Below, one piece after another: positions 23,067-30,576 of a stretch of DNA of 31,382 nt (the stretch's first letter is position 1; every line of letters begins with the position of its first letter). The stretch is from an uncultured Eubacteriales bacterium. GTDB lineage: Bacteria > Bacillota > Clostridia > Oscillospirales > Oscillospiraceae. Made by a program: the position numbers and the translations under genes. The stretch spans positions 1-31,382 of the forward strand of contig URPU01000019.1 in NCBI GenBank assembly GCA_900549865.1, read 5' to 3'. The notes beneath the pieces are model-generated. The model had not been told where the DNA came from. It made no database searches and worked only from the letters and a program-made list of their open reading frames with translations.

Positions 23067-24007
23067 TTCCAGACCTCGTTGACGACGTCAAGGATAAGCT
23101 CCCGCGCCTTTTCGACAGAGCCGGAAATGGTGCAGCCCGCGGCAAGCGCATGCCCGCCGCCGCCGAAAACGGCGCAGATATCGCTGCTGTTGACCTCGCT
23201 TGTGGAGCGCAGAGACAACCGGCAGGTCCCGTCCGCCTGTTCGCGGATGGTGATGCTGAGCACACAGCCGTCCGCACGCCCGGCAAGGCTTGCGATATCG
23301 TCCATATCGTCCTCACTCGCACCGGACTGCGCCATCATGGCGCGGGTGATCTCCGCCACGGTTATCTTCCCGTCGCGGTAAAAGCCGAGGCCTGAATATA
23401 TAAGCCCTTCGAGCTTAAGGCGCGCGGGCGAGACGCGGCGGAAAAAGCGTAGGTTAACATCGGAATTATCCGCCCCAAGGCGCAGCAGCTCCGCCGCCGC
23501 GCGGAACGCGGGGGCGTTGGTATTGGAATACTGGAAGCAGCCGGTATCCGTGGAGAGGGCAAGATAGAGAAGCGTCGCCTCGTGCTTGGTGACGCTGCCG
23601 CGCAGGGCCTTTATAAGCTCCAGCACGATCTCACCGCAGGCAGCACGCCCGGCGTTGAGCAGGGTATTCTTCGCGTAGCCGCTGTTTGAAGGGTGGTGGT
23701 CGATGCAAAGCTGCACCTCGCCCTCGAAGCCCTCCGGCAGGAGGCCGGGCGCGGCGATATCGACGGCGATGACGTATGCCGGGGCATAGTCCGCCGGGGC
23801 AAAGCACGGCTGAATATACGGCAGGAGCTTTTCCGAAACGTCGGCAGAGGGGCGGACGAAAGCCGTTTTGCCCGTCCTGCGCAGGGCGCTGCAAAGCGCG
23901 GCGGCACTGCCGGCGGTGTCGCCGTCCGGGTTCCTGTGGATAAGGATAAGATAATTATCGAACTTCTTCAAAAGCTCGGCGCATTCCTTGCAGTTCATGC
24001 CGTTCAC
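23063..24007 (-). CDS. nrnA: DHH/DHHA1 phosphoesterase, NrnA-type oligoribonuclease/pAp phosphatase
   Basis: Degrades short oligonucleotides and dephosphorylates pAp. The 314-aa protein has the DHH motifs HRNPDGDT (with Asp ligands), CIDHHPSN, and a C-terminal DHHA1 domain ending GGGGHALAAGCTI. Length fits NrnA (about 310-320). The gene is regularly found between rbfA and truB in Firmicutes. The GTG at 24007 overlaps the rbfA stop (GTGA); ATG 23998 (MNCKECAELL) with GGAAG upstream is an equally plausible start. Substrate preference among NrnA-like proteins varies and was not inferred. Confidence 0.93.
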   Translation of the reverse strand: MNGMNCKECAELLKKFDNYLILIHRNPDGDTAGSAAALCSALRRTGKTAFVRPSADVSEKLLPYIQPCFAPADYAPAYVIAVDIAAPGLLPEGFEGEVQLCIDHHPSNSGYAKNTLLNAGRAACGEIVLELIKALRGSVTKHEATLLYLALSTDTGCFQYSNTNAPAFRAAAELLRLGADNSDVNLRFFRRVSPARLKLEGLIYSGLGFYRDGKITVAEITRAMMAQSGASEDDMDDIASLAGRADGCVLSITIREQADGTCRLSLRSTSEVNSSDICAVFGGGGHALAAGCTISGSVEKARELILDVVNEVWK

Positions 24008-24387
24008 TCTCTTCCGTCAGTATTCTCCGCGTCATCATCACTGTGGTCTATGTCGAGGGAGTTTATCACCGCGCTTATATGCGCGCCGTATTCGATGCTG
24101 TGGTCTATTTCAAAGACGAGCTCCGGCGTGTAGCGCAACTTCATCGCACTGCCAAGCTCCTTGCGCAGCCATCCGGAGGCCGACTTGAGCCCGCGTTTGA
24201 ACTCCTTCTCGTCCTGCATTCCCATGACGGACAGCCACACCTTGGAATAGCGCAGGTCGCCCGTCGTCTCGACGCGCGTGACGCTTATCATGCCCTGCTG
24301 CACGCGCGGGTCCTTGACCTCACGCAGCAGCTTAGACAGCACAAACTGTATATCATCGTTTGTTCTTGCAAGTTTATTGGATGCCAT
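24004..24387 (-). CDS. rbfA: 30S ribosome-binding factor RbfA
   Basis: Single KH-domain factor that helps mature the 30S subunit and the 5' end of 16S rRNA. It has 127 aa from ATG 24387 (MASNKLARTNDDIQFVLSKLLREVKDPRV), with GAGGT 7-8 nt upstream; a longer reading frame extends into the infB gene but has no family match. The segment VSVMGMQDEKEFKRGL region and the end (LRYTPELVFEIDHSIEYG) are typical. It lies 74 nt after infB, a gap that holds a 13-bp hairpin. Confidence 0.96.
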   Translation of the reverse strand: MASNKLARTNDDIQFVLSKLLREVKDPRVQQGMISVTRVETTGDLRYSKVWLSVMGMQDEKEFKRGLKSASGWLRKELGSAMKLRYTPELVFEIDHSIEYGAHISAVINSLDIDHSDDDAENTDGRE

Positions 24388-24418
24388 TGTATTTACCTCA
24401 ATTTTCAGCTTATAGACT

Positions 24419-24449
24419 TTCAGGTGCTTTGCGGCACAAAGCACCTGAA
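24419..24449 (-). other. Intra-operon hairpin between infB and rbfA
   Basis: Perfect 13-bp stem (TTCAGGTGCTTTG with CAAAGCACCTGAA) and a 5-nt loop. On the minus strand no U-run follows, so it is not a classical terminator. It begins 12 nt after the infB stop and ends about 30 nt before the rbfA start, a position suited to mRNA processing or protection of an upstream 3' end. Confidence 0.8.
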
Positions 24450-24461
24450 TCATCTTTTTTA

Positions 24462-26867
24462 TTACTGATTTATCTGCTCCATGACGAAGCACTCTATCAC
24501 GTCGCCGACCTTGATGTCGTTGAACTTTTCGACCTGCATGCCGCACTCATAGCCGGAGGCGACCTCCTTGACGTCGTCCTTGAAGCGGCGCAGAGACGCA
24601 AGCTCACCCTCATGGATGACGATATTGTCACGCAGGACGCGCACCTGACAGCCGCGCTGGATCTTGCCGTCGGTGCAGTAGCAGCCGCAGACGGTGCCGA
24701 CCTTGGAGACCTTGTAGGTCTCTCTGACCTCGGCATGGCCGATGATGACCTCTTTGAACTTCGGGGCGAGCATGCCCTTCATTGCGGCCTCGATCTCGTT
24801 GATGCAGTCGTATATGACGCGGTACATGCGCATATCGACGTGACTGCGCACGGCGCTGTCGCGGGCGGCGTTATCCGGGCGCACGTTGAAGCCGACGATT
24901 ATCGCGCCGGAGGTCGCGGCAAGCATAACGTCCGACTCGTTTATCGCGCCGACGGCGCTGTGGATGACCTTGACGCGCACTTCCTCGTTGGAGATCTTCT
25001 CGAGCGAGGCCTTGACAGCCTCGGCGGAACCCTGCACGTCGGCCTTGACGATGATGTTGAGCGTCTTCATCTCACCGGCCTGTATCTGGCTGAAGAGGTC
25101 TTCAAGGCTGACCTTCTTCACGCCGCCCATGGAGTTGTTCATCTGCTGGATGCGGCGCTCCTCGGCAAGCTCTCTGGCCATGCGCTCATCCGCGACGGCG
25201 TTGAACACGTCGCCCGCACTGGGCACCTCGCCCAGACCGGAGATCTCAACAGGCGTGGAGGGGCCGGCCTCGGTGACGCGCTGGCCCTTGTCGTTTATCA
25301 TGGTGCGCACGCGGCCCACGCAGGTCCCGGCGATGATGATGTCGCCAAGATGCAGCGTGCCGTTCTGCACGAGCACCGTCATTATCGGGCCGCGGCCCTT
25401 GTCGAGGCGCGCCTCGATGACCGTGCCCTTCGCGGCGCGGTTGGGATTGGCCTTGAGCTCCTGCACCTCGGCCAGGATGACGAGGTTTTCAAGCAGGTTA
25501 TCTATGCCCGCGCCCGTCTTTGCGGATATCGGGCAGATGATGGTGTCGCCGCCCCACTCCTCGCTGACGAGGTCGTACTCCGTGAGCTGCTGCTTGATGC
25601 GCTCAGGATTCGCGCCGACGGTATCCATCTTGTTTATCGCAACGACGACCGGGATGCCCGCCGCCTTGGCGTGGTTGATGCTTTCCACCGTCTGCGGCAT
25701 GATGCCGTCATCCGCCGCAACGACGAGGATGGCGATATCCGTGACCATCGCGCCGCGGGCGCGCATGGAGGTGAACGCCTCATGCCCCGGCGTATCGAGG
25801 AAGGTGATGGGGCTGCCGTTTATCTCGACGGTATACGCGCCGATATGCTGCGTGATGCCGCCGGCCTCGCCAGAGACAACGTTGGCATGGCGGATATAGT
25901 CCAGAAGGGAGGTCTTGCCGTGGTCAACGTGACCCATGACAACGACGACGGGGGCGCGGGGCACGAGGTCCTCAGGCTTATCCTCATGGTCGTCGATGAG
26001 GCGCTCCTCAACGGTGACGATGACCTCCTTCTCGACCTTGCAGCCGAGCTCCATCGCCACGAGCGCGGCGGTGTCATAGTCTATTATCTCCGAAACGGAC
26101 GCAAAAACACCCATCTTGAAAAGCTGCTTTATGACCTCAGACGCGGTCTTCTTCATGCGCGAGGCAAGCTCGCCGACGCTGATCTCATCGGGGATCTGCA
26201 CCTTGAGCTGCTGCTTCTTCGCTATCTCAAGCTGGAGGCGGTTCATCTTGTTGCGCTCCTCCTGGCGGCGCTTGGAGGAAGCGAGCTGCTGGCTGGTGCG
26301 CTGCTTGGCCTTGCTTGTTATCTTCTCCTTATTGCCGCGGCGGAGGTTATTGTCCTTGGCCTTCATGCCGGCCATATCTTCAAACTTCTCGTTGTACTTT
26401 TCGATGTTGACCGCAGCGCCGCCGCGGGTATCGACGACGCGCTTTTCCGCCACCTGGCGGGGCGTGTGCGGCTTGTCGGGCTTGGCGGCCTTTGCGCTTT
26501 GGGCGCTCTGGGCGTTCTGCGCGTTCTGCGTGCCCTGTGAGTTCTGCGCGGGCTGTGAGGCGCTTTTGCCTCCGGCCGCGGGGGCGGGCGCGGGCTTGCC
26601 GGGCTTCGGCTGCTCGGCCGGCTTCTTCGCATCCTGCTTTGCACCCGGCGCTTCCTTGGGCTGCTTGACAGTGAATATCTCCTCAAGGCTGGCCGCCTGA
26701 TTGTTCTGCGTCATATACTCGAAGATAACGTCAAGCTCCGGCGTCTCAAGAACCTGCATATGATTCTTGGGCGTCGTGGCATAATCGGTGAGGATCTGGC
26801 TTATCACCTTTGTGGGGACGTTGAAATCCTTTGCCACCTCATGCACTCTGTACTTTATCATGCTCAT
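24462..26867 (-). CDS. infB: Translation initiation factor IF-2
   Basis: GTPase that brings initiator tRNA to the 30S subunit. The 801-aa protein has an IF2-N domain (MIKYRVHEVAKDFNVPTKVI, 3-22), a Pro/Ala/Gln-rich linker (about 70-135), a second IF2-N region (about 222-275), and the G domain with GHVDHGKT (312-319), DTPGHEA, NKMD and ISAKTG. The C-terminal half has the family's IF2-C motifs (IVKADVQGSAEAVKASLEK, VIHSAVGAINESDV, GYECGMQVEKFNDIKVGD). GGAGG 8 nt upstream supports ATG 26867. It overlaps the ylxQ stop by 4 nt. The linker contains short in-frame 9-bp repeats (Ala-Gln-Ser/Asn). Confidence 0.98.
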   Translation of the reverse strand: MSMIKYRVHEVAKDFNVPTKVISQILTDYATTPKNHMQVLETPELDVIFEYMTQNNQAASLEEIFTVKQPKEAPGAKQDAKKPAEQPKPGKPAPAPAAGGKSASQPAQNSQGTQNAQNAQSAQSAKAAKPDKPHTPRQVAEKRVVDTRGGAAVNIEKYNEKFEDMAGMKAKDNNLRRGNKEKITSKAKQRTSQQLASSKRRQEERNKMNRLQLEIAKKQQLKVQIPDEISVGELASRMKKTASEVIKQLFKMGVFASVSEIIDYDTAALVAMELGCKVEKEVIVTVEERLIDDHEDKPEDLVPRAPVVVVMGHVDHGKTSLLDYIRHANVVSGEAGGITQHIGAYTVEINGSPITFLDTPGHEAFTSMRARGAMVTDIAILVVAADDGIMPQTVESINHAKAAGIPVVVAINKMDTVGANPERIKQQLTEYDLVSEEWGGDTIICPISAKTGAGIDNLLENLVILAEVQELKANPNRAAKGTVIEARLDKGRGPIMTVLVQNGTLHLGDIIIAGTCVGRVRTMINDKGQRVTEAGPSTPVEISGLGEVPSAGDVFNAVADERMARELAEERRIQQMNNSMGGVKKVSLEDLFSQIQAGEMKTLNIIVKADVQGSAEAVKASLEKISNEEVRVKVIHSAVGAINESDVMLAATSGAIIVGFNVRPDNAARDSAVRSHVDMRMYRVIYDCINEIEAAMKGMLAPKFKEVIIGHAEVRETYKVSKVGTVCGCYCTDGKIQRGCQVRVLRDNIVIHEGELASLRRFKDDVKEVASGYECGMQVEKFNDIKVGDVIECFVMEQINQ

Positions 26868-27298
26868 ACGTTAGTCCTCCTTTTTCCGTTCCTCTTGTTT
26901 CTCTCATGCGCGGCAGCCTCTTTCTTCCGGCGCTCCGCCTTTGAAAAGCGCTGCCCGACCGCCGATGCAAGCTCGTCATATTTTCCGGGGTATTCCTGCG
27001 AAAGCGCCGCCGCGAAAGCGTTGGCAAAGCCGATATCCGTAATGGCCGCCATGGAGCAGCCGTTCACGCCGACATGCGCGGATATCTCTTCCTTCGTGAA
27101 TGGAATCGTGGCCGTGCAGACGTTCCTGCCGCGGGTGAAGCCCGCCGCCCTGCTCTGCGCGTTCGGCGAAGCGTCGGAGGCGAGCAGAAGAAGCTTCGCC
27201 TTCCCGCCGCGGCACGCGCCGCCCGTGTTCGTCTCGCCGATATCTATGGCGCCGGCCTTGCGCATAAGGCCAAGCATGTTAAGCAGTCTTTCACTCAT
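26864..27298 (-). CDS. L7Ae/L30e-family RNA-binding protein (YlxQ)
   Basis: Small ribosome-associated protein of the L7Ae/L30e fold, encoded where ylxQ sits in B. subtilis. The N-terminal 95 residues match the fold (LLNMLGLMRKAGAIDIGETNT, KLLLLASDASPN, IPFTKEEISAHVGVNGCSMAAI). The 144-aa length exceeds the usual ~100, because of a basic Lys/Arg-rich tail (from about 118) that may add RNA affinity. Start and stop overlap both neighbours by 4 nt (ATGA), indicating tight translational coupling. Confidence 0.88.
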   Translation of the reverse strand: MSERLLNMLGLMRKAGAIDIGETNTGGACRGGKAKLLLLASDASPNAQSRAAGFTRGRNVCTATIPFTKEEISAHVGVNGCSMAAITDIGFANAFAAALSQEYPGKYDELASAVGQRFSKAERRKKEAAAHERNKRNGKRRTNV

Positions 27299-27567
27299 AC
27301 GCCGGCCTCCATTTCCTCATTGAGCTTTTCGTATATCTCCTCCGGGATATGGGCGGAGAACGCCTTTTCAAGCGCCTTGCCCCGGATGGCCTTCTTAAGG
27401 CAGGATGCGTTTGGACAGATATACGCGCCCCTGCCCGACGCCTTGCCCTTGAAATCAAGGCTTATCGCCCCGTCCGGCGCGCGCACGACACGGATAAGCT
27501 CACGCTTGGGCTTCATCTCGCGGCAGCCCAGACACTGCCGCATCGGTATTTTCTTTTGCATCTGCAT
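27295..27567 (-). CDS. rnpM: YlxR family RNA-binding protein (RnpM)
   Basis: Protein of 90 aa of the DUF448/YlxR family. It carries the signatures PMRQCLGCREMKPKRELIRV and GRGAYICPNASC, with Cys pairs. YlxR of B. subtilis has been reported to bind RNase P RNA and modulate its activity, hence the name RnpM; that role is assumed by homology. AAAGGAGG 7 nt upstream fixes ATG 27567. It lies 26 nt after nusA. Confidence 0.93.
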   Translation of the reverse strand: MQMQKKIPMRQCLGCREMKPKRELIRVVRAPDGAISLDFKGKASGRGAYICPNASCLKKAIRGKALEKAFSAHIPEEIYEKLNEEMEAGV

Positions 27568-27593
27568 ACTGCCGCCTCCTTTATATTTGCTGT

Positions 27594-28646
27594 TTACGCC
27601 TCGGATTCGGGCTTTATGTCTATCTTATAGCCGGTGAGCTTGGCCGCAAGGCGGGCGTTCTGCCCCTCCTTGCCGATGGCAAGAGAAAGCTGTGAATCCG
27701 GCACGATGACACGGCAGCTCTTCCCGTCCTCCAGCATGGTGACGCTGACGACCTCCGACGGGGAAAGCGCCGCGGCGATGTACTCTTCTGGATCGTCGCT
27801 GTATTTGACGATGTCTATCTTCTCGCCGTTGAGCTCATTGACGATGCTGGCGACGCGGCCGCCCTTGGGGCCGACGCACGCGCCGATGGGATCGACGTCG
27901 GGATCTGCGGACCAGACGGCCATCTTTGTGCGGCTTCCGGCCTCGCGCGCGATGGACTTTATCTCCACCGTGCCGTCGTAGATCTCGGGCACCTCAAGCT
28001 CAAACAGGCGCTTGACAAGGCCGGGGTGGGTGCGGCTGATGAGCACCTGCGGGCCGCGGGTGGAGTTCCTCACCTCGACCACGTAGACCTTTATGCGGTC
28101 GCCCTCGGTCAGGTTCTCGGTCTTGATGCGCTCATTGGGGGAAAGCATGGCCTCGGTGAACTCGCTGTTGGAGGCGATACGGATGGAAACACTGCCGTTG
28201 CGCGGCTCCACATGGGAGACGATGCCGGTGAGTATCTCATGCTCCTTGGAGGTGAACTCCTCATAGATTATGCCGCGCTCCGCCTCGCGGATGCCCTGAA
28301 TGATGACCTGCTTTGCAGCCTGCGCCGCGATGCGGCCGAACTTCTTCGTCTCCACGGGGATGGGCAGAACGTCGCCGAGCTTGGCGCGGCGGCTTATCTT
28401 CTTCGCCGCCTCAAGGTTTATCTCGTGAGAGGGATCCTCGACCTCATCGACAACAGTCTTGTTGACGTTCATCTCGATGCGCTTCTTGTCCTCTTCAAGG
28501 ATTATATCGACGTTATCCTCGCACTCGGGATTATCGCGGCGGAAAGCGGCCAGCATGGCCTGCTTTATCTTGTCGTACATGTACTCTCTGGGGATGCCCT
28601 TTTCTTTTTCGATATCCTCTATGGCTTCAAAAAATTCTGCGTTCAT
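27594..28646 (-). CDS. nusA: Transcription termination/antitermination factor NusA
   Basis: RNA polymerase-binding factor that promotes pausing and intrinsic termination. At 350 aa it matches the short Firmicute form: N-terminal domain (MNAEFFEAIEDIEKEKGIPREY), S1 domain (about 130-200, including VSHVEPRNGSVSIRI), KH1 (about 225-275, RTKMAVWS) and KH2 (about 300-345, VPDSQLSLAIGKEGQNARLAAKLTG). GGAGAG lies upstream of the ATG. It is the second gene after rimP, and may autoregulate the operon through the leader terminator at 29216-29243. Confidence 0.97.
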   Translation of the reverse strand: MNAEFFEAIEDIEKEKGIPREYMYDKIKQAMLAAFRRDNPECEDNVDIILEEDKKRIEMNVNKTVVDEVEDPSHEINLEAAKKISRRAKLGDVLPIPVETKKFGRIAAQAAKQVIIQGIREAERGIIYEEFTSKEHEILTGIVSHVEPRNGSVSIRIASNSEFTEAMLSPNERIKTENLTEGDRIKVYVVEVRNSTRGPQVLISRTHPGLVKRLFELEVPEIYDGTVEIKSIAREAGSRTKMAVWSADPDVDPIGACVGPKGGRVASIVNELNGEKIDIVKYSDDPEEYIAAALSPSEVVSVTMLEDGKSCRVIVPDSQLSLAIGKEGQNARLAAKLTGYKIDIKPESEA

Positions 28647-28690
28647 TTCATACTCTCCATTCTGATTTGTGCAAAGCGAAAATTATATAT

Positions 28691-29149
28691 TTATATAGAA
28701 ACGTGTAATCTGACCTGTGCCGTCTGCGCCTTTGTAAAGCTGAGCTCCCTCTTGCCGGAGGCGACCGTCACAGTTCCGTCGTCGGAATACGCCTTCAGAA
28801 TGCCGACGAAGCTCTTCGCGCCGTCCAGCGGCTGGTAGAGCTTCACCTCGACCTCACTGCCCATGAACTGCGCGAAATCGCCGGGGCGCTTAAGCTCCCT
28901 CTCCGCACCGGCGGAGCCGACTTCAAAAACGTAGCTGTCCGGGATCGGGTCGGCCTCGTCGAGTATGGGGTCAAGCTCGCGGCTGATACGCTCACAGTCG
29001 TCTATGGACACGCCGCCGTCCTTGTCTATATACACGCGCAGGTACCACGTCCCCGCCTCGCGGACATACTCCACGTCCCACAGCGTGCAGCCCGCCTCTT
29101 CCACGACGGGTCTTGCCAGAAGGGAAACCTTATCAGTTATTCTGCTCAT
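28691..29149 (-). CDS. rimP: Ribosome maturation factor RimP
   Basis: Needed for 30S subunit assembly. The 152-aa protein has the N-terminal RimP domain (PVVEEAGCTLWDVEYVREAGTW, YIDKDGGVSIDDCERISREL, YVFEVGSAGAERELKRPGDF) and an Sm-like C-terminal barrel (MGSEVEVKLYQPLDGAKSFVGIL). It is the first gene of the rimP-nusA-rnpM-ylxQ-infB-rbfA-nrnA-truB-ribF operon. The leader holds a promoter and a hairpin that may control the whole unit. AGGGCGGAAGGA precedes the ATG. Confidence 0.96.
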   Translation of the reverse strand: MSRITDKVSLLARPVVEEAGCTLWDVEYVREAGTWYLRVYIDKDGGVSIDDCERISRELDPILDEADPIPDSYVFEVGSAGAERELKRPGDFAQFMGSEVEVKLYQPLDGAKSFVGILKAYSDDGTVTVASGKRELSFTKAQTAQVRLHVSI

Positions 29150-29215
29150 TCCTTCCGCCCTTTCATATTGTTTTCATGTGCGCAGCGCCGCCGGATGACC
29201 GGCGCAAAAGTCTCA

Positions 29216-29243
29216 CAAAAAAGAGTGGGCCGCGACCCACTCT
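29216..29243 (-). terminator. Intrinsic terminator in the leader of the rimP-nusA operon
   Basis: On the minus strand AGAGTGGG (29243-29236), a 6-nt loop, CCCACTCT (29229-29222), followed by a run of five T (29221-29217). It lies about 20 nt downstream of the predicted transcription start of the rimP operon and 67 nt before rimP, so it can act as an attenuator as well as ending transcripts of the upstream vanY-type gene. Confidence 0.85.
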
Positions 29244-29269
29244 GAGAAATAACTAATCCTTACAACATC

Positions 29270-29298
29270 ATAATAACACCTTACGGCGTGCATTGCAA
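29270..29298 (-). promoter_or_regulatory. Sigma-A promoter of the rimP-nusA-infB operon
   Basis: Minus-strand TTGCAA (29298-29293), 17-bp spacer, TATTAT (29275-29270). It lies in the gap after the carboxypeptidase gene. The leader is about 115 nt and passes through the terminator hairpin, plus a second GC-rich stem (GCGCCG/CGGCGC, 29185-29205). Confidence 0.75.
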
Positions 29299-29344
29299 GA
29301 ACTTTTTTGCAAATCTGCCGGATATTTTCGCTTCCCCCGCGCCG

Positions 29345-30175
29345 TCAATACGTGAAGTCCGGAACATAGTGGGCATAGAACTCCTCAAGGCATATCCCCT
29401 GCTCCATAATGAACTTCGCGGCCTCCTTGCCGACATAGCGGTAATGCCACGGCTCATCCCAGCCGGTGAGCAGCAGCTTGCGCGTGGGGTAGCGCTTTAT
29501 GAAGCCGTACTCCCAGCAATGCTCGTCAAGCCATGCAAAAAAGTCCTGATCCATGTCCTCATACACATAGCGGGAGCGCTCCCTGTCCAGCAGATCCACC
29601 GCGAGGCCAAGCTGGTGCTCGCTTGCGCCGGGCATCATGGTTATCTTCTTTGCCTCTTCGACGGCCTCCTGATATATGCCGGAGGGGTCGTCATAGTCCA
29701 CGGTCTTGCCGCCCGCCATTTCATAGGCGATCTGGCTGGCCTTGGTGTTGAACATCTGGCTCTGATAGGAATAAGTCCTGTACGCACCGGCGACATATGG
29801 CGTAAAGCCGGCCTCGATCATGGCGTCGAGCATTGCGTCAAGCTCCGCCACATGGTCCGTCCTGAAAAGCATGTAGCGGGTGATGCCGATTTTCGTGACC
29901 TCCGGCTCATATGCGGAGGAAAGGAGGTTGTCGTTATTCACTATAGAGTATATGTCCAGCGTGATGTCGATATCCGGCCAGATGTTTTCCGTCGGCACGG
30001 GCGTCTCCTCCGTGGCGTTCGGGTCGGTGAAGGTGACGCTGTCAGAGCTGACATATGCCCCATCGACGCCGCCGAAGATAACGTTCGTCTGCCGGTTCAT
30101 GCGGGAGATGACTATCGTATATAAAACAAGGCACAGGAAAGCCATGGTGATGATCCAAAGCGTTTTCTTTCTCAT
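29345..30175 (-). CDS. VanY-type D-alanyl-D-alanine carboxypeptidase (M15)
   Basis: Membrane-anchored zinc carboxypeptidase of 276 aa that trims the terminal D-Ala from peptidoglycan stem peptides. An N-terminal helix (about 5-24) anchors an extracytoplasmic linker and the M15B domain (about 95-270). Zinc ligands are visible in GASEHQLGLAVDL (His187, Asp194) and EPWHYRYVG (Glu241 catalytic, His244). The substrate pocket motif YVAGAYRTYSYQ is typical. It has its own sigma-A promoter. The distance from AAGGA to the ATG is long, so the ribosome binding site is poor. Nothing nearby suggests vancomycin resistance (no ligase or two-component system), so it is likely a housekeeping wall-trimming enzyme. 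Confidence 0.93.
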   Translation of the reverse strand: MRKKTLWIITMAFLCLVLYTIVISRMNRQTNVIFGGVDGAYVSSDSVTFTDPNATEETPVPTENIWPDIDITLDIYSIVNNDNLLSSAYEPEVTKIGITRYMLFRTDHVAELDAMLDAMIEAGFTPYVAGAYRTYSYQSQMFNTKASQIAYEMAGGKTVDYDDPSGIYQEAVEEAKKITMMPGASEHQLGLAVDLLDRERSRYVYEDMDQDFFAWLDEHCWEYGFIKRYPTRKLLLTGWDEPWHYRYVGKEAAKFIMEQGICLEEFYAHYVPDFTY

Positions 30176-30214
30176 CTATATATGTGCACATCCTTTCATG
30201 TACTGATGTGCCGT

Positions 30215-30243
30215 ATTATAGCATTCTCGTGCGTGAATATCAA
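30215..30243 (-). promoter_or_regulatory. Sigma-A promoter of the VanY-type gene
   Basis: Minus-strand TTGATA (30243-30238), 17-bp spacer, perfect TATAAT (30220-30215), giving a leader of about 33 nt. Confidence 0.85.
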
Positions 30244-30362
30244 GTGCCCCGTTTTATATTCCCCACCGGCACGCCACTTTTGTGCGATTTGCAATGCAGT
30301 CGCGTGCCATGTTCCCCATTATTCGAGTTTACCGTGCCATTTTGGGGCAGCGCGCGTGTCTA

Positions 30363-30427
30363 CCATGCCGGTGTTGGGTGATGCTTTGGTGCTGTGCATC
30401 TGCCTGCCGTGCCGGTGCTGGGTGTTG
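30363..30427. repeat. Imperfect 21-nt direct repeat in the sigK-vanY gap
   Basis: Two copies (30363-30383 and 30407-30427), 44 nt apart, share 18 of 21 positions around TGCCGGTG and TGGGTG. Related GTGCCA/GTGCC motifs recur between 30243 and 30340. Together with the 14-bp array this fills the 401-nt gap between the carboxypeptidase and sigK (30176-30576), which holds no convincing gene on either strand. Confidence 0.6.
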
Positions 30428-30429
30428 TT

Positions 30430-30569
30430 CTTCTGTGTTATGTTTATTTAATTATGTAAATTATATTACGTATATTATTTTATGTTTATAATCTTACGTT
30501 AATTAAATTATGTTATTGATTTTATGTATATTATTTTCTGTAAATTAAATTATGTATATAATATTACGT
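30430..30569. repeat. AT-rich 14-bp tandem array, ten units
   Basis: Ten consecutive 14-nt units, each ending in GT at 30442, 30456, 30470, 30484, 30498, 30512, 30526, 30540, 30554 and 30568 (position of the G), with no slip in register. The last six bases are TTAYGT in nine units and TTCTGT in one. The first eight positions are almost entirely A or T. Of the eleven Gs between 30442 and 30568 all but one fall at the phased position. The array starts 7 nt beyond the sigK stop codon and is very AT-rich within a GC-rich region. Units are diverged rather than identical, so it is not a recent slippage product. Function unknown. Confidence 0.93.
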
Positions 30570-30576
30570 TAATATA

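Noticed and set aside
24360..26540. Open frame of 726 codons on the plus strand
   Set aside because: Antisense shadow of infB, Leu/His/Asp/Val-rich with no recognisable domain.
29345..30175. Vancomycin resistance locus
   Set aside because: Only a VanY-type carboxypeptidase is present, with no vanHAX-like or sensor/regulator genes nearby.
30182..30451. 89-codon Cys-rich plus-strand frame in the sigK-vanY gap
   Set aside because: No ribosome binding site, overlaps the vanY promoter and two repeat zones, and the product has no domain or sensible topology.
30430..30569. CRISPR-like array
   Set aside because: The 14-nt units are contiguous, with no unique spacers, and no cas genes are present.
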